The notes below the pieces were generated by a model. The model searched no databases, was not told where the DNA came from, and saw nothing but the letters and a program-made list of their open reading frames with translations. From Prolixibacteraceae bacterium (lineage in GTDB: Bacteria; Bacteroidota; Bacteroidia; Bacteroidales; Prolixibacteraceae), in contig DAIDJX010000083.1 in NCBI GenBank assembly GCA_027451165.1, positions 1-11,731 on the forward strand: a stretch of 11,731 nucleotides of DNA, given 5' to 3'. The stretch's first letter is position 1, and every line of letters starts with the position of its first letter. This document shows, piece after piece, positions 1 through 6,764 of the stretch. The position numbers and the translations under genes are program-made.

Positions 1-1300
1 GTCCACCACCCTTGTAAAGGTTAAACTGATCCTGCCAGTCCTCGGGCGTATAGGCCATCCGGAAAACGATGTCCTTCGAAATATCCTGATGTATTCTCTC
101 TGAAAAATCGGCAATGATGCTGTCTACAATTATATCCCGGTCGTCCCATTCGGGTTTGTGTGACAGGTCGGGTACCGGACATACGAAAAAGAGGCTCTCG
201 CATCCTTCCGGGGCGCAATCCGGATTGTAGCGCGACAACACATTAACATAGTAGTATGGTTTCTGAAGGGTACCGGGATTACGCAGGACATCGTGCGCAT
301 ACTCTTCATAATTGGTACCCAGGTAGTAATTGTGGTGGTTTACCTGAGGCAGTTTACCCCTGATTCCCAGGTAAAAAGTAAGGTATCCCATGGTCCAGCT
401 CATCTTGTCCAGCTTTTCCGGGGCATACTTTTTACGCTTGAAAATACTTCCCCGGAATACGGCTGCATCGGCATTGATCAGAAAAATGTCAGCCGTCCGG
501 CTTTTACCCTGCTGATCGGTCAGGCTCTTCAGAATTCTGCCGTTTCCTTCAAATCCGGTGATTTCGGAGTTGTAGTGAAATTGAACATTTTGCTTTTCCA
601 GTTCCCTGACCAGTCCGTTGACGATGTTGTACATCCCTCCTTCCACGTTGTAGTAGCCATCGTGCTGAAATTCAGTATAGGAGAGCAGGGTGTAGATGGC
701 CATGGTGTCAAAGGGAGTCCGGCCCAGAAAAAAAGCCACCAGGGAAATAATCTGTTGTGCTTCTTTTGAATTGAAATACCTGCCCGCCTGTTCCCAGAAA
801 CTCCGGAACAGAACCGGGATGTGGACAGGATTGACCCGTGCCAGTGTGAGAAAATAAGCCAGATAAGAGTCAAAATTGTTTTTAATCACCAAATCGACCG
901 TATCGTGGAACAGCCTTCCCGATTTACGGAGGTAGCGCTTCATTTTTTCTTCAAAACCGGGTTCCTCCTCAAACTGGGCCGCCAGTTTCCCGATGTCCCG
1001 GAACAGGGAATAGGTCTTCGGATTTCCCCGGAAATGAACGGTGTACAGGGGATCCAATCCGGCATACCGGAAAGGGAGCTCGATGCCGCATTCTTTGGCA
1101 AAGGCTTCAAATTCATACGACATGGAAAAGAAACTGGGCCCGGTGTCGAAGGTGAACCCATCCTTCCGGATCTGGTTCAGCCGGCCTCCTGCCTGGCTGT
1201 TTTTTTCGATGATTTCAACGTCATATCCCTGCTTCAACAGCCGGAGAGCGGCCGACAATCCACCGAGTCCTGCCCCGGCAACCAGTACCTTCTTTTTCAT
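1..1300 (-). CDS. crtI: Phytoene desaturase family protein (CrtI/CrtD type), 3' end outside window
   Basis: FAD-dependent carotenoid desaturase; 433 codons are present and the C-terminus lies beyond base 1 (family usually about 490-500 aa). The start ATG (1300-1298) overlaps the stop of the upstream TPR gene as ATGA. The N-terminus carries the dinucleotide-binding signature GAGLGGLSAALRLLKQG followed by an acidic strand end (VEIIEKN) and GGRL, then FDTGPS, which is typical of the CrtI/CrtD/CrtN family. A central YNVEGGMYNIVNGL segment and, close to the window edge, YTPEDWQDQFNLYKGG also match the family; the usual FGL/Q/RP C-terminal FAD segment is cut off. As the only desaturase seen in the operon it most simply converts phytoene to lycopene. 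Because a CruF-type hydratase is encoded nearby, a CrtD-like 3',4'-desaturase of 1'-hydroxy carotenoids is a real alternative. The family is certain; the exact reaction is not. Confidence 0.85.
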   Translation of the reverse strand, partial: MKKKVLVAGAGLGGLSAALRLLKQGYDVEIIEKNSQAGGRLNQIRKDGFTFDTGPSFFSMSYEFEAFAKECGIELPFRYAGLDPLYTVHFRGNPKTYSLFRDIGKLAAQFEEEPGFEEKMKRYLRKSGRLFHDTVDLVIKNNFDSYLAYFLTLARVNPVHIPVLFRSFWEQAGRYFNSKEAQQIISLVAFFLGRTPFDTMAIYTLLSYTEFQHDGYYNVEGGMYNIVNGLVRELEKQNVQFHYNSEITGFEGNGRILKSLTDQQGKSRTADIFLINADAAVFRGSIFKRKKYAPEKLDKMSWTMGYLTFYLGIRGKLPQVNHHNYYLGTNYEEYAHDVLRNPGTLQKPYYYVNVLSRYNPDCAPEGCESLFFVCPVPDLSHKPEWDDRDIIVDSIIADFSERIHQDISKDIVFRMAYTPEDWQDQFNLYKGGG

Positions 1301-2040
1301 TTTTCGTTTTTCATCTTGTTCAACAACTGCGGATACAATTCCTCTTTCACCCACCTGAACCCGGGCTCCAGTCTCAAGGCTTTTTCAAAGGTTGTTTTGG
1401 CCTGAGTATATTCTTTGACTTCCATCTGTGCCTGACCGATAAAGGCCAGCAGACTCAGGTAATTCCAGTTTTCCTCCAGCTGCCCGGCATCCTTTTCTAT
1501 CAGTTTTTGCGCAGTTAAAAGGTATTCCAGCGCTTTCTTCTTGGATCCCCCGAAGGCTGCAGGCATATAAAACCATACATTTCCAAGTTGTACGAAGCCG
1601 AAATAATTCCCGGGACCTGTCTCCACCGCCAGCTGGGCATGGTCCATACTTTTAGGTCCGATAAATGGCGCTTTGAGCGGATTAAAGGAGATTTTAAACC
1701 CATAAAATGCCGATTTGTAGCTATGTACCCAGGAGGGTTGGTACCCTGCCTTTTCAATTCTGGAAAGATTTGCCTCTGCTTCATCCAGTATCTTCGAGGC
1801 TTCCTTTTTCTGGTTATTGCCGAGGGCCCAGCCGATATAACCATACTGGTAATTAACCAGTTCCAGCAGATAAGCCGGATCCTCCGTCTTTTGACGGCTC
1901 ATCTCGTCCAATACTTTCTTCCATTGGTCCATCCGGTCTCCAATGTAAGCCTTGCAGATTTCTGACCGGTAATTGGCACTTTTTACCATAACACTTGTCA
2001 GCAGCAGGATGATTAAGATTGAATACTTCTTCCTTTCCAT
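1297..2040 (-). CDS. Secreted TPR protein of unknown function inside the carotenoid operon
   Basis: A 247-aa protein with an N-terminal hydrophobic segment after a basic start (MERKKYSILIILLLTS, residues 1-16, cleavage near SA at 21-22), so it is probably exported to the periplasm. No lipobox cysteine follows the hydrophobic core. Residues about 35-180 look all-helical, with a Pro/Gly-rich joint at 120-130 and a PAAFGGSKKKALEYL segment at 160-174. The clearest TPR unit is near 192-227 (WNYLSLLAFIGQAQ...YTQAKTTFEKALRLEP). The layout recalls TatT-like all-helical TPR proteins, but this is only an impression. The gene overlaps the glycosyltransferase by 28 bp and the desaturase by 4 bp (ATGA), so it is almost certainly co-translated with carotenoid enzymes. 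No role in pigment synthesis is known to me; a scaffold or pigment-handling role is speculation. Confidence 0.85.
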   Translation of the reverse strand: MERKKYSILIILLLTSVMVKSANYRSEICKAYIGDRMDQWKKVLDEMSRQKTEDPAYLLELVNYQYGYIGWALGNNQKKEASKILDEAEANLSRIEKAGYQPSWVHSYKSAFYGFKISFNPLKAPFIGPKSMDHAQLAVETGPGNYFGFVQLGNVWFYMPAAFGGSKKKALEYLLTAQKLIEKDAGQLEENWNYLSLLAFIGQAQMEVKEYTQAKTTFEKALRLEPGFRWVKEELYPQLLNKMKNEK

Positions 2041-3119
2041 GTATATTTCCGGTTGATTTTAAACTGAACACTTTTCAGGAGAATAAACAGCAGGGTGATT
2101 TGCTGTGGTACCCAGAACAATAAATTCATCTGAACCTTTTGTTTTGCTGCCAGCGAAATCATGATGCGCGTGGCGAGAAGAGCAAAAAGGTAAATAAGCC
2201 CAATGATCCAGCCACAGGCATAAAAAACTACCGCCCATCCCAGGGTGGTTATAGCCCAGAACAGAAAGGCCATAAGCAACGAGTTACCGAAAAAAGCGCT
2301 CACATTTTTGGTGAATCCATTCACCGCTTCCCTGAATCCGGTGTACATCCGGCACTGGATTTCCGGAATTCCTGTGAGGCAGGCCACCTTTAGTCCGGAT
2401 TTTTTCAGCCAGCGGGCGATGGAAATATCTTCCACTTTATCGGCTTTCATTTTTTCATGGGGCAGGTATTTCCTGTAGACACAGGCGTCGAAGAGCATAA
2501 ACTGGCCGTTCGCTGCCGACAGGGAGGAGAAACCGGAATGGTGCACCAGAATCAGCGGCAGCAACGACAACAAAATGAAGTGCATCAATGGAACCGTGCA
2601 CCATTCTCCCGGTGTGAGCATAATTTGCCGCGGGAAAACCGATAACAGACACAGCCCGTTCTCCGAAGCCAATGCTACAGTTTTGCGGATAATATTCCCA
2701 TCAATCCGGACATCCGCATCGAGGAAAAGAAAACAGTCGCCCTGTGCCTCCATGGCCAGCCGGTGACAGGCATGAGTTTTACCCAGCCAGCCCTGGGGTA
2801 ATTCTTCCCCCGGAATCAGTCTTATCCGGTGATCTTTGTCAGCTATTCTTTTTACCAGGACAGCGCTATTATCGCTTGAGCCATCATCATAAACCAGAAT
2901 TTCAAGTTCCGGATCATGGGTGCGTTGTAAATCTGAAAGGAGGTTTCCAATGTTGTTTTCCTCATTCCTGACGGGAATAAGCACCGAAATCTTCCCTGCC
3001 AGGCTTTGACCCGACCTTCCGACCGGTTGCCGGAAAATCAGGTTGACCATTGCCACCAGTCCCTGTAGTACGGCAAAGCTGATGATCAGGATGGAAATAT
3101 AGACCAGGGCATCAGTCAT
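2013..3119 (-). CDS. Membrane GT2 glycosyltransferase, probably carotenoid glycosyltransferase (CruC/CrtQ-like role)
   Basis: A 368-aa GT-A fold glycosyltransferase of family 2. An N-terminal membrane helix (about 6-29) precedes the catalytic domain: ISVLIPVRNEENNIGNLL (44-61), the nucleotide-sugar binding VYDDGSSDNS (76-85), the metal-binding LDAD (133-136), SAANGQFMLFD (201-211), the catalytic VED (229-231) and QCRMY (255-259), the counterpart of the Q/RxxRW motif. Two or more C-terminal helices (about 281-350) anchor it, so it should act on the cytoplasmic face of the inner membrane. It overlaps the acyltransferase upstream by 8 bp and the TPR gene downstream by 28 bp. The gene pair glycosyltransferase plus acyltransferase in a carotenoid operon matches CruC/CruD of green sulfur bacteria and CrtQ/CrtO of staphylococci. 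The inferred substrate is the 1'-hydroxyl made by the CruF-like enzyme, with glucose the likely sugar. The family is sure; the acceptor is inferred from context. Confidence 0.85.
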   Translation of the reverse strand: MTDALVYISILIISFAVLQGLVAMVNLIFRQPVGRSGQSLAGKISVLIPVRNEENNIGNLLSDLQRTHDPELEILVYDDGSSDNSAVLVKRIADKDHRIRLIPGEELPQGWLGKTHACHRLAMEAQGDCFLFLDADVRIDGNIIRKTVALASENGLCLLSVFPRQIMLTPGEWCTVPLMHFILLSLLPLILVHHSGFSSLSAANGQFMLFDACVYRKYLPHEKMKADKVEDISIARWLKKSGLKVACLTGIPEIQCRMYTGFREAVNGFTKNVSAFFGNSLLMAFLFWAITTLGWAVVFYACGWIIGLIYLFALLATRIMISLAAKQKVQMNLLFWVPQQITLLFILLKSVQFKINRKYTWKGRSIQS

Positions 3120-3732
3120 TCCTGTTACATTGAAGTTTCAGGCATTCAGCATAGAAACTGTTATAAGCCTTTTCCAGCGATTCACGGTCGAAGCGCTCAC
3201 CCCGGAATTCACTGAAACAGATGGTCAGACCAGGCCTGGGACTGGAAAAATAGTCGGTCAGAAAGACAGTCATCACCAGTTGGATGCGGTTTTCCATTCC
3301 AAGGGCAATTTTTTCAATCCCTTTCTCAAACCGGAAATGTTGCCGGTGCATTGACTGGATTTCACCCTGTGGAAAAACCAATACAAGGTTGTCGGGATTC
3401 TGAAGGAGTTCCCTGCTGTAAGCAATGGAGCTCAGGATTTCCCGGCTGTTCTTCCGGACAGAAAACCCTCCGCAGTGATTGAAATACCAGTATTTTTTCA
3501 GCTGATCTTCCTCCATCATAAAATGGAAAATCCTCGAGAATTTCGTGATGTTGAGGAATATGGCCCAAAAGCCATCCCACCAGCTGACATGATTGGCAAT
3601 GAGCAATATGGGTAATTTCCGGTCGTTAAAAGCTCCGGAAAAGCGGATATCACCAAATTTTCTCCTGATTTGCCAGACCGCATACCATTTGAAGAAAGGG
3701 AAAATGAGTATATGGTGTTTCGCTTTCAGCAT
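3112..3732 (-). CDS. PlsC-type acyltransferase, probably carotenoid glycoside acyltransferase (CruD-like role)
   Basis: A 206-aa member of the lysophospholipid/1-acylglycerol-3-phosphate acyltransferase superfamily. Motif I is intact as NHVSWWD (47-53), the NHxxxxD catalytic dyad. A GGFSVRKN segment (88-95) stands at motif II. Motif III reads VFPQGE (119-124), with Gln where classical PlsC enzymes have Glu. No strong transmembrane helix is seen, although the aromatic N-terminus (ILIFPFFKWYAVW, 8-20) could lie on the membrane. The ATG overlaps the cruF stop by one base (TAATG), and the end overlaps the glycosyltransferase by 8 bp. Housekeeping phospholipid synthesis is possible, but tight coupling to the glycosyltransferase suggests it transfers a fatty acyl group to the sugar of a glycosylated carotenoid, as CruD does for chlorobactene glucoside. 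The family is sure; the substrate is inferred. Confidence 0.82.
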   Translation of the reverse strand: MLKAKHHILIFPFFKWYAVWQIRRKFGDIRFSGAFNDRKLPILLIANHVSWWDGFWAIFLNITKFSRIFHFMMEEDQLKKYWYFNHCGGFSVRKNSREILSSIAYSRELLQNPDNLVLVFPQGEIQSMHRQHFRFEKGIEKIALGMENRIQLVMTVFLTDYFSSPRPGLTICFSEFRGERFDRESLEKAYNSFYAECLKLQCNRND

Positions 3733-4418
3733 TATCCAAGGGAAGAATTGGTTCCAAAGATAACCAGAATAAGGAAGAAGAGGAACTGGATGATCAGTAA
3801 AGCAGTGGCCATTTTGTTGGTGAATCTTATCCGGATTGCTTTCCCGATAAGCTGAAATGCAAGTGCAACCAAAAACCAGCTCAGATAATTGCGGAAGGGA
3901 ATCTCATCCCCTGACCAATACCACATATCAAGAACGGGCGCCACCTGTTCCAGTACCAGGTCATAAACCACCATCATCAGGGCGGCGATGACTGCCCTTA
4001 CTGCTTCCGGAAGCTTAAACCCGCCGGTGACCACGGTGGTCATATAGGTCAGCATGGCCCAGTTAAGGCCGATCATCAGCGGTACATCGAAAAGTTTCGG
4101 TCCCAGACTAAGGCCGTAACGGTACTCTCCGAAGATTACCCCGGTTTTTACCCCGATCACTTCCACAAAAAAACCACCCAGGAAAACCAGAAAAATGAAG
4201 AATAATGTCCTGTAGTGATTTTTCCCTGTGTGGAAAATCACCAGAACCACCGCTGAAAGTAGCAGTGCGAGCGGGATCAGTCGGGTAAAGAAGTGAAAGG
4301 TTTGTGGCATCAGTAAGCCTGCCAGACCCACCAGGTAAAAAACCGCCACCAGGAGCATAGCCTTTCTGGCACGATCCGGGGCAATAATTCCTGAATTCAG
4401 GGTAGGGGATTGGGTCAT
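3732..4418 (-). CDS. cruF: CruF-type carotenoid 1',2'-hydratase (DUF422 family membrane protein)
   Basis: A 228-aa polytopic membrane protein with about six or seven hydrophobic helices. The segment from GGFFVEVIGVKTG (81-93) through GEYRYG (97-102), GPKLFDVPLMIGLNWAM (106-122), YDLVLEQVAP (152-161) and IPFRNYLSWF (173-182) is the signature of the carotenoid biosynthesis protein family that includes CruF. CruF adds water across the terminal 1',2' double bond of an acyclic psi end, giving the tertiary 1'-hydroxyl of myxol-, saproxanthin- and flexixanthin-type carotenoids. I chose the ATG at 4418 because it overlaps the cyclase stop as ATGA, like other junctions in this operon; an in-frame GTG at 4457 would add 13 polar residues and overlap the cyclase by 43 bp. 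The stop TAA shares a base with the next ATG. Hydration is the best-supported role, though some DUF422 members have other or unknown functions. Confidence 0.85.
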   Translation of the reverse strand: MTQSPTLNSGIIAPDRARKAMLLVAVFYLVGLAGLLMPQTFHFFTRLIPLALLLSAVVLVIFHTGKNHYRTLFFIFLVFLGGFFVEVIGVKTGVIFGEYRYGLSLGPKLFDVPLMIGLNWAMLTYMTTVVTGGFKLPEAVRAVIAALMMVVYDLVLEQVAPVLDMWYWSGDEIPFRNYLSWFLVALAFQLIGKAIRIRFTNKMATALLIIQFLFFLILVIFGTNSSLG

Positions 4419-5122
4419 CGGGATTTTGTTTTCGTTGTTTGAAATCTCCTTTTCCACCTTTCCGACAGAAGCAGGTCAAAAAGGATCAGACTGAATCCAT
4501 AACCGAAATCCTCCACCGGGATGGTTAAAATCCTGATGCCCAGTATTTCCTCAGGGTTGTACCAGACCACCTCACCTTCTATAAACGTTCCGGTTAAAAT
4601 TCCGTTGACGATCAGAAACGGAACCAGGATGACCACAAAAGTCAGAAAGAATTTACGGAGGATACCGCTTTTGTCCAGCAAGCCGGCTATCAAAGATAGG
4701 ATCAGCAGTACTGCGGAATAGGCGGTATAACTTTTTCCGGGAAAAAGGAGGATCAGGAGGAGACACAAAAGGATCAGCAGGATGGAAAGCAGGTTACTGA
4801 AGGTTTTTCCGATTTGCAGCTGCGGAAAATGAAAAGTCAGCGCTTCATGCAGAAAAATGCTGGCATAGGGGATTACCACAAAAAACAGGAGCTCTTCCAC
4901 AGGCAGTCCCCCAAGGGTCAGCCCAACGTGGTATTCCGGATTGAAACCCCAGATTCCTTTTCTGGTAAAAATAAAGTCAATGACAATATAAATGACAGCA
5001 ACTATTGCGATAGCCGGCAACAGGTGTTTCCATCTCCTGCAAAACCGGAGGTTCTTTTCAAAACTTAAAAGAAGCGGAAAGAGCAGTGAAAGAAACAAAA
5101 GCAGGGAATAGAGCCACCACAT
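4415..5122 (-). CDS. crtY: Fused CrtYc-CrtYd-type lycopene cyclase
   Basis: A 235-aa very hydrophobic protein with about seven membrane helices and an internally duplicated layout. The first half has GIWGFNPEYHVG (56-67) and LPVEELLFF (73-81). The second half has the counterpart WYNPEEILGIR (187-197) and IPVEDFGYGF (201-210). The paired PxEE/PxED motifs are the hallmark of the lycopene cyclase domain of actinobacterial CrtYc/CrtYd, archaeal CrtY and fungal CarRA, here joined in one chain. The enzyme cyclises a psi end of lycopene to a beta ionone ring. The downstream CruF gene implies that one end stays acyclic, so monocyclisation to gamma-carotene is the likelier outcome, but the sequence alone does not show this. 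The start ATG lies 3 nt after the crtZ stop, and the TGA overlaps the cruF ATG. Confidence 0.9.
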   Translation of the reverse strand: MWWLYSLLLFLSLLFPLLLSFEKNLRFCRRWKHLLPAIAIVAVIYIVIDFIFTRKGIWGFNPEYHVGLTLGGLPVEELLFFVVIPYASIFLHEALTFHFPQLQIGKTFSNLLSILLILLCLLLILLFPGKSYTAYSAVLLILSLIAGLLDKSGILRKFFLTFVVILVPFLIVNGILTGTFIEGEVVWYNPEEILGIRILTIPVEDFGYGFSLILFDLLLSERWKRRFQTTKTKSR

Positions 5123-5125
5123 TAT

Positions 5126-5599
5126 TTATTCTTTAAAGTATCTTTTGGGAAACACCAGCAACCCGAAATTATCGAAATCTTTTTTGTTTTTCGGGCGGTG
5201 GTGGGCCAGGTGGGCCCGGACGACAGAGCGGAAGAAACGATTTTGATGATTCCACAGGAAAGGCAGATTTAATCTGCGGTGGATCATCACGTCGTGGATC
5301 ATGAAATAGGTGAACCCATACAGCGTTATGCCAGCGCCGATGTACACCATGGAAAAAATCGAAAATGCGAGTCCGCAGATGATCAGAATGATGGCCGGGA
5401 TGGCATAGACCAGAAAAAACAGGTCATTCTTTTCGAAGCCTGAAAACTCCAGATCCTCCAGACGGGCTTTTTTCTGATCGATGATGTGGTGGTCCTTGTG
5501 CCAGACCCAGAGGAACCCGTGCATGACATACTTGTGGTTCGACCAGGCTACAAATTCCATGAATAAATAAGCGGCCACCAGAAGAAGGATGTTCAGCAT
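5126..5599 (-). CDS. crtZ: Beta-carotene 3-hydroxylase (CrtZ)
   Basis: A 157-aa diiron hydroxylase of the fatty-acid-hydroxylase superfamily that puts a 3-hydroxyl on the beta ring. All histidine clusters of CrtZ are present: HKYVMH (22-27), HKDHH (34-38), HDVMIHRR (102-109) and HLAHH (130-134), the metal ligands on the cytoplasmic side. They are separated by hydrophobic helices (about 2-18 and 60-100). I chose ATG 5599 because it lies one base after the crtB stop and gives the usual short CrtZ N-terminus; an in-frame TTG at 5626 would add nine residues and overlap crtB by 26 bp. It sits directly after phytoene synthase and 3 nt before the cyclase gene, fitting hydroxylation of the ring that the cyclase makes. 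Size and motifs are normal. Confidence 0.93.
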   Translation of the reverse strand: MLNILLLVAAYLFMEFVAWSNHKYVMHGFLWVWHKDHHIIDQKKARLEDLEFSGFEKNDLFFLVYAIPAIILIICGLAFSIFSMVYIGAGITLYGFTYFMIHDVMIHRRLNLPFLWNHQNRFFRSVVRAHLAHHRPKNKKDFDNFGLLVFPKRYFKE

Positions 5600-5600
5600 G

Positions 5601-6452
5601 TCATATGAGTTTAAATTTGTATGCAATCACTGCACGGAAGAGAAGCAGCATCTTTTTCCAATCGGGAATCCTGATCCTGGTCTCCATGATTTTCCGGGCC
5701 GGGGTACTGTTGATTTTGGAGAGCAGTCCAAGGTAATAGAGAAAAGCGGTATAAACAGCCAGTTTAGACCTTCCGGGCAGTTTCCGCATTCCGGTAAAGG
5801 CCGCCCTGAAATCCTCCCTGATCTGATTCACAATGGAACTTTTTTTTGCATCATCCAGTTCACCTTCCAGGAGTTCAGGGAAATAGCGCCGGCCCAGGAG
5901 CTGTATGTCGTTTTTAAGATCGCGCAAAAAGTTAACTTTCTGGAAGGCTGAACCCAGCTTCATGGCCGGTTCCAGGAGTTCCCGGTACAGCTGCTGATCG
6001 CCTTTGCAGAATACTTTCAGACACATTAATCCCACCACATCGGCGGAACCGAAGATATAACGGTCGATATCCTCTTTTTCTGAATAAGTTTCCTTTTCCA
6101 GATCACTTTTCATGCTGGAGAGAAAAGCCTGGACATGAGCATCCTCAATTCCGTAGCGGCTAACGGTCTGCTGAAAGGAATGCAGGACGGGATTCAGGCT
6201 GATGCCTTTTCCCAGGGCAGCATAATAGTCCTTTTCGAACTGGCTGAGCAATTCCTTTTTATCGAAATCATGAAAAGTATCCACAATTTCATCAGCGAAC
6301 CTGACGAACCCGTAAATATTGAAAATGGCTTCCCTGATCTCTTTTTCCAGCAAACGCGTGGCTGAAAAAAAGGATGTACTGTACTCCCGGGTAATCAGTT
6401 CTGAAATCCGGGAGCAGGTTCTGTCAAAATCCTGATGTTTGTTTTCTTCCAA
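5601..6452 (-). CDS. crtB: Phytoene synthase (CrtB, squalene/phytoene synthase family)
   Basis: A 283-aa prenyl head-to-head synthase joining two geranylgeranyl-PP into phytoene, the first committed carotenoid step. Both Asp-rich motifs that hold Mg-diphosphate are intact: ADEIVD (53-58) and NFLRDLKND (174-182). The substrate-site segments YSTSFFSATRLL (24-34) and SADVVGLMCLKVF (136-148) are also present. The length is normal. The start is TTG at 6452: no in-frame ATG lies between it and the upstream in-frame stop at 6542-6540, and the first internal Met is near residue 114, inside the conserved domain. It is the promoter-proximal gene of the operon, and its TGA is one base before the crtZ ATG. 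Squalene synthase is unlikely given the neighbours. Confidence 0.93.
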   Translation of the reverse strand: MEENKHQDFDRTCSRISELITREYSTSFFSATRLLEKEIREAIFNIYGFVRFADEIVDTFHDFDKKELLSQFEKDYYAALGKGISLNPVLHSFQQTVSRYGIEDAHVQAFLSSMKSDLEKETYSEKEDIDRYIFGSADVVGLMCLKVFCKGDQQLYRELLEPAMKLGSAFQKVNFLRDLKNDIQLLGRRYFPELLEGELDDAKKSSIVNQIREDFRAAFTGMRKLPGRSKLAVYTAFLYYLGLLSKINSTPARKIMETRIRIPDWKKMLLLFRAVIAYKFKLI

Positions 6453-6593
6453 ATGATCTGTTTTAACGAAACGATTCTGTTTTTTTATAATCAGGAAATG
6501 GTTAAAAATAGTATTATTTTCATTACTACCTTTTCTTTCTCAGCGTGAATTGCTGAAAAAATATGAAAAAGAGCCAGCCTGCAGAGCCAGCCA

Positions 6594-6764
6594 TCAGGCG
6601 ATATCACTGTTCCGATTGCAGAGGGTACTGCCGTTGCCCGGTTCTGCCTCAGCCACCAGCGCAAAGGCTTCACCGCCTGGCGCACCATTCCCGAAGGCGA
6701 TCTGTTTTCCATCGGGATCAATAATTACAGGGGCATAAACCAGTTCAGCTTTTATCCCTGCCAC
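6594..6764 (-). pseudogene. Possible small ORF or gene remnant upstream of crtB
   Basis: From a GTG at 6764 to a TGA at 6596-6594 runs a 56-codon frame bounded upstream by a TAA. The inferred peptide is protein-like rather than shadow-like: a hydrophobic stretch with VYAPVIIDPDGKQIAFG (residues 9-25), then GAPGGEAFALVAEAEPGNG, and codon use resembling the neighbouring genes. It has no ATG, no visible signal peptide and no recognised family. The DGK-xxxxG-xG-PGG pattern weakly recalls a segment of gamma-glutamyltransferases, which is too little for a call. It could be a real small gene, a decayed fragment, or chance. Confidence 0.25.

Larger units (their letters stand above)
1..6452 (-). other. 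Eight-gene carotenoid glycoside-ester operon
   Basis: The order is crtB, crtZ, crtYcd, cruF, acyltransferase, glycosyltransferase, TPR gene, crtI-type desaturase. The junctions are 1-nt gap, 3-nt gap, 4-nt overlap, 1-nt overlap, 8-nt overlap, 28-nt overlap and 4-nt overlap, so translational coupling is likely throughout and no internal terminator has room. Known family roles give phytoene, lycopene, ring closure, 3-hydroxylation, 1'-hydration, glycosylation and acylation. The operon's left end is outside the window, so further genes may follow the desaturase. Confidence 0.85.

Noticed and set aside
293..1405. Long plus-strand ORFs of 158 and 194 codons antisense to the desaturase gene
   Set aside because: They are opposite a well-matched CrtI-family gene and show no domain, signal or sensible composition of their own.
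4419..4457. GTG-initiated N-terminal extension of the cruF gene (13 aa)
   Set aside because: The ATG at 4418 forms an ATGA overlap with the cyclase stop, matching the other junctions; the extension is polar and would overlap the cyclase by 43 bp.
5600..5626. TTG-initiated N-terminal extension of crtZ (9 aa)
   Set aside because: ATG 5599 lies one base after the crtB stop and gives the normal CrtZ N-terminus.
6503..6510. TATTTTTA on the minus strand as the crtB -7 box
   Set aside because: It misses the final G of TAnnTTTG and no TTTG lies at the -33 spacing.
6571..6600. GAGCCAGCC direct repeat and GCCTG/CAGGC stem as a terminator on the minus strand
   Set aside because: The stem is only 5 bp with a 13-nt loop, and the T-run starts several bases after it.
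6491..6721. 76-codon minus-strand ORF ending in a signal-like MKIILFLTIS
   Set aside because: Its frame gives an Arg/Trp-rich, shadow-like peptide, and the hydrophobic tail is too short and at the wrong end for a signal peptide.
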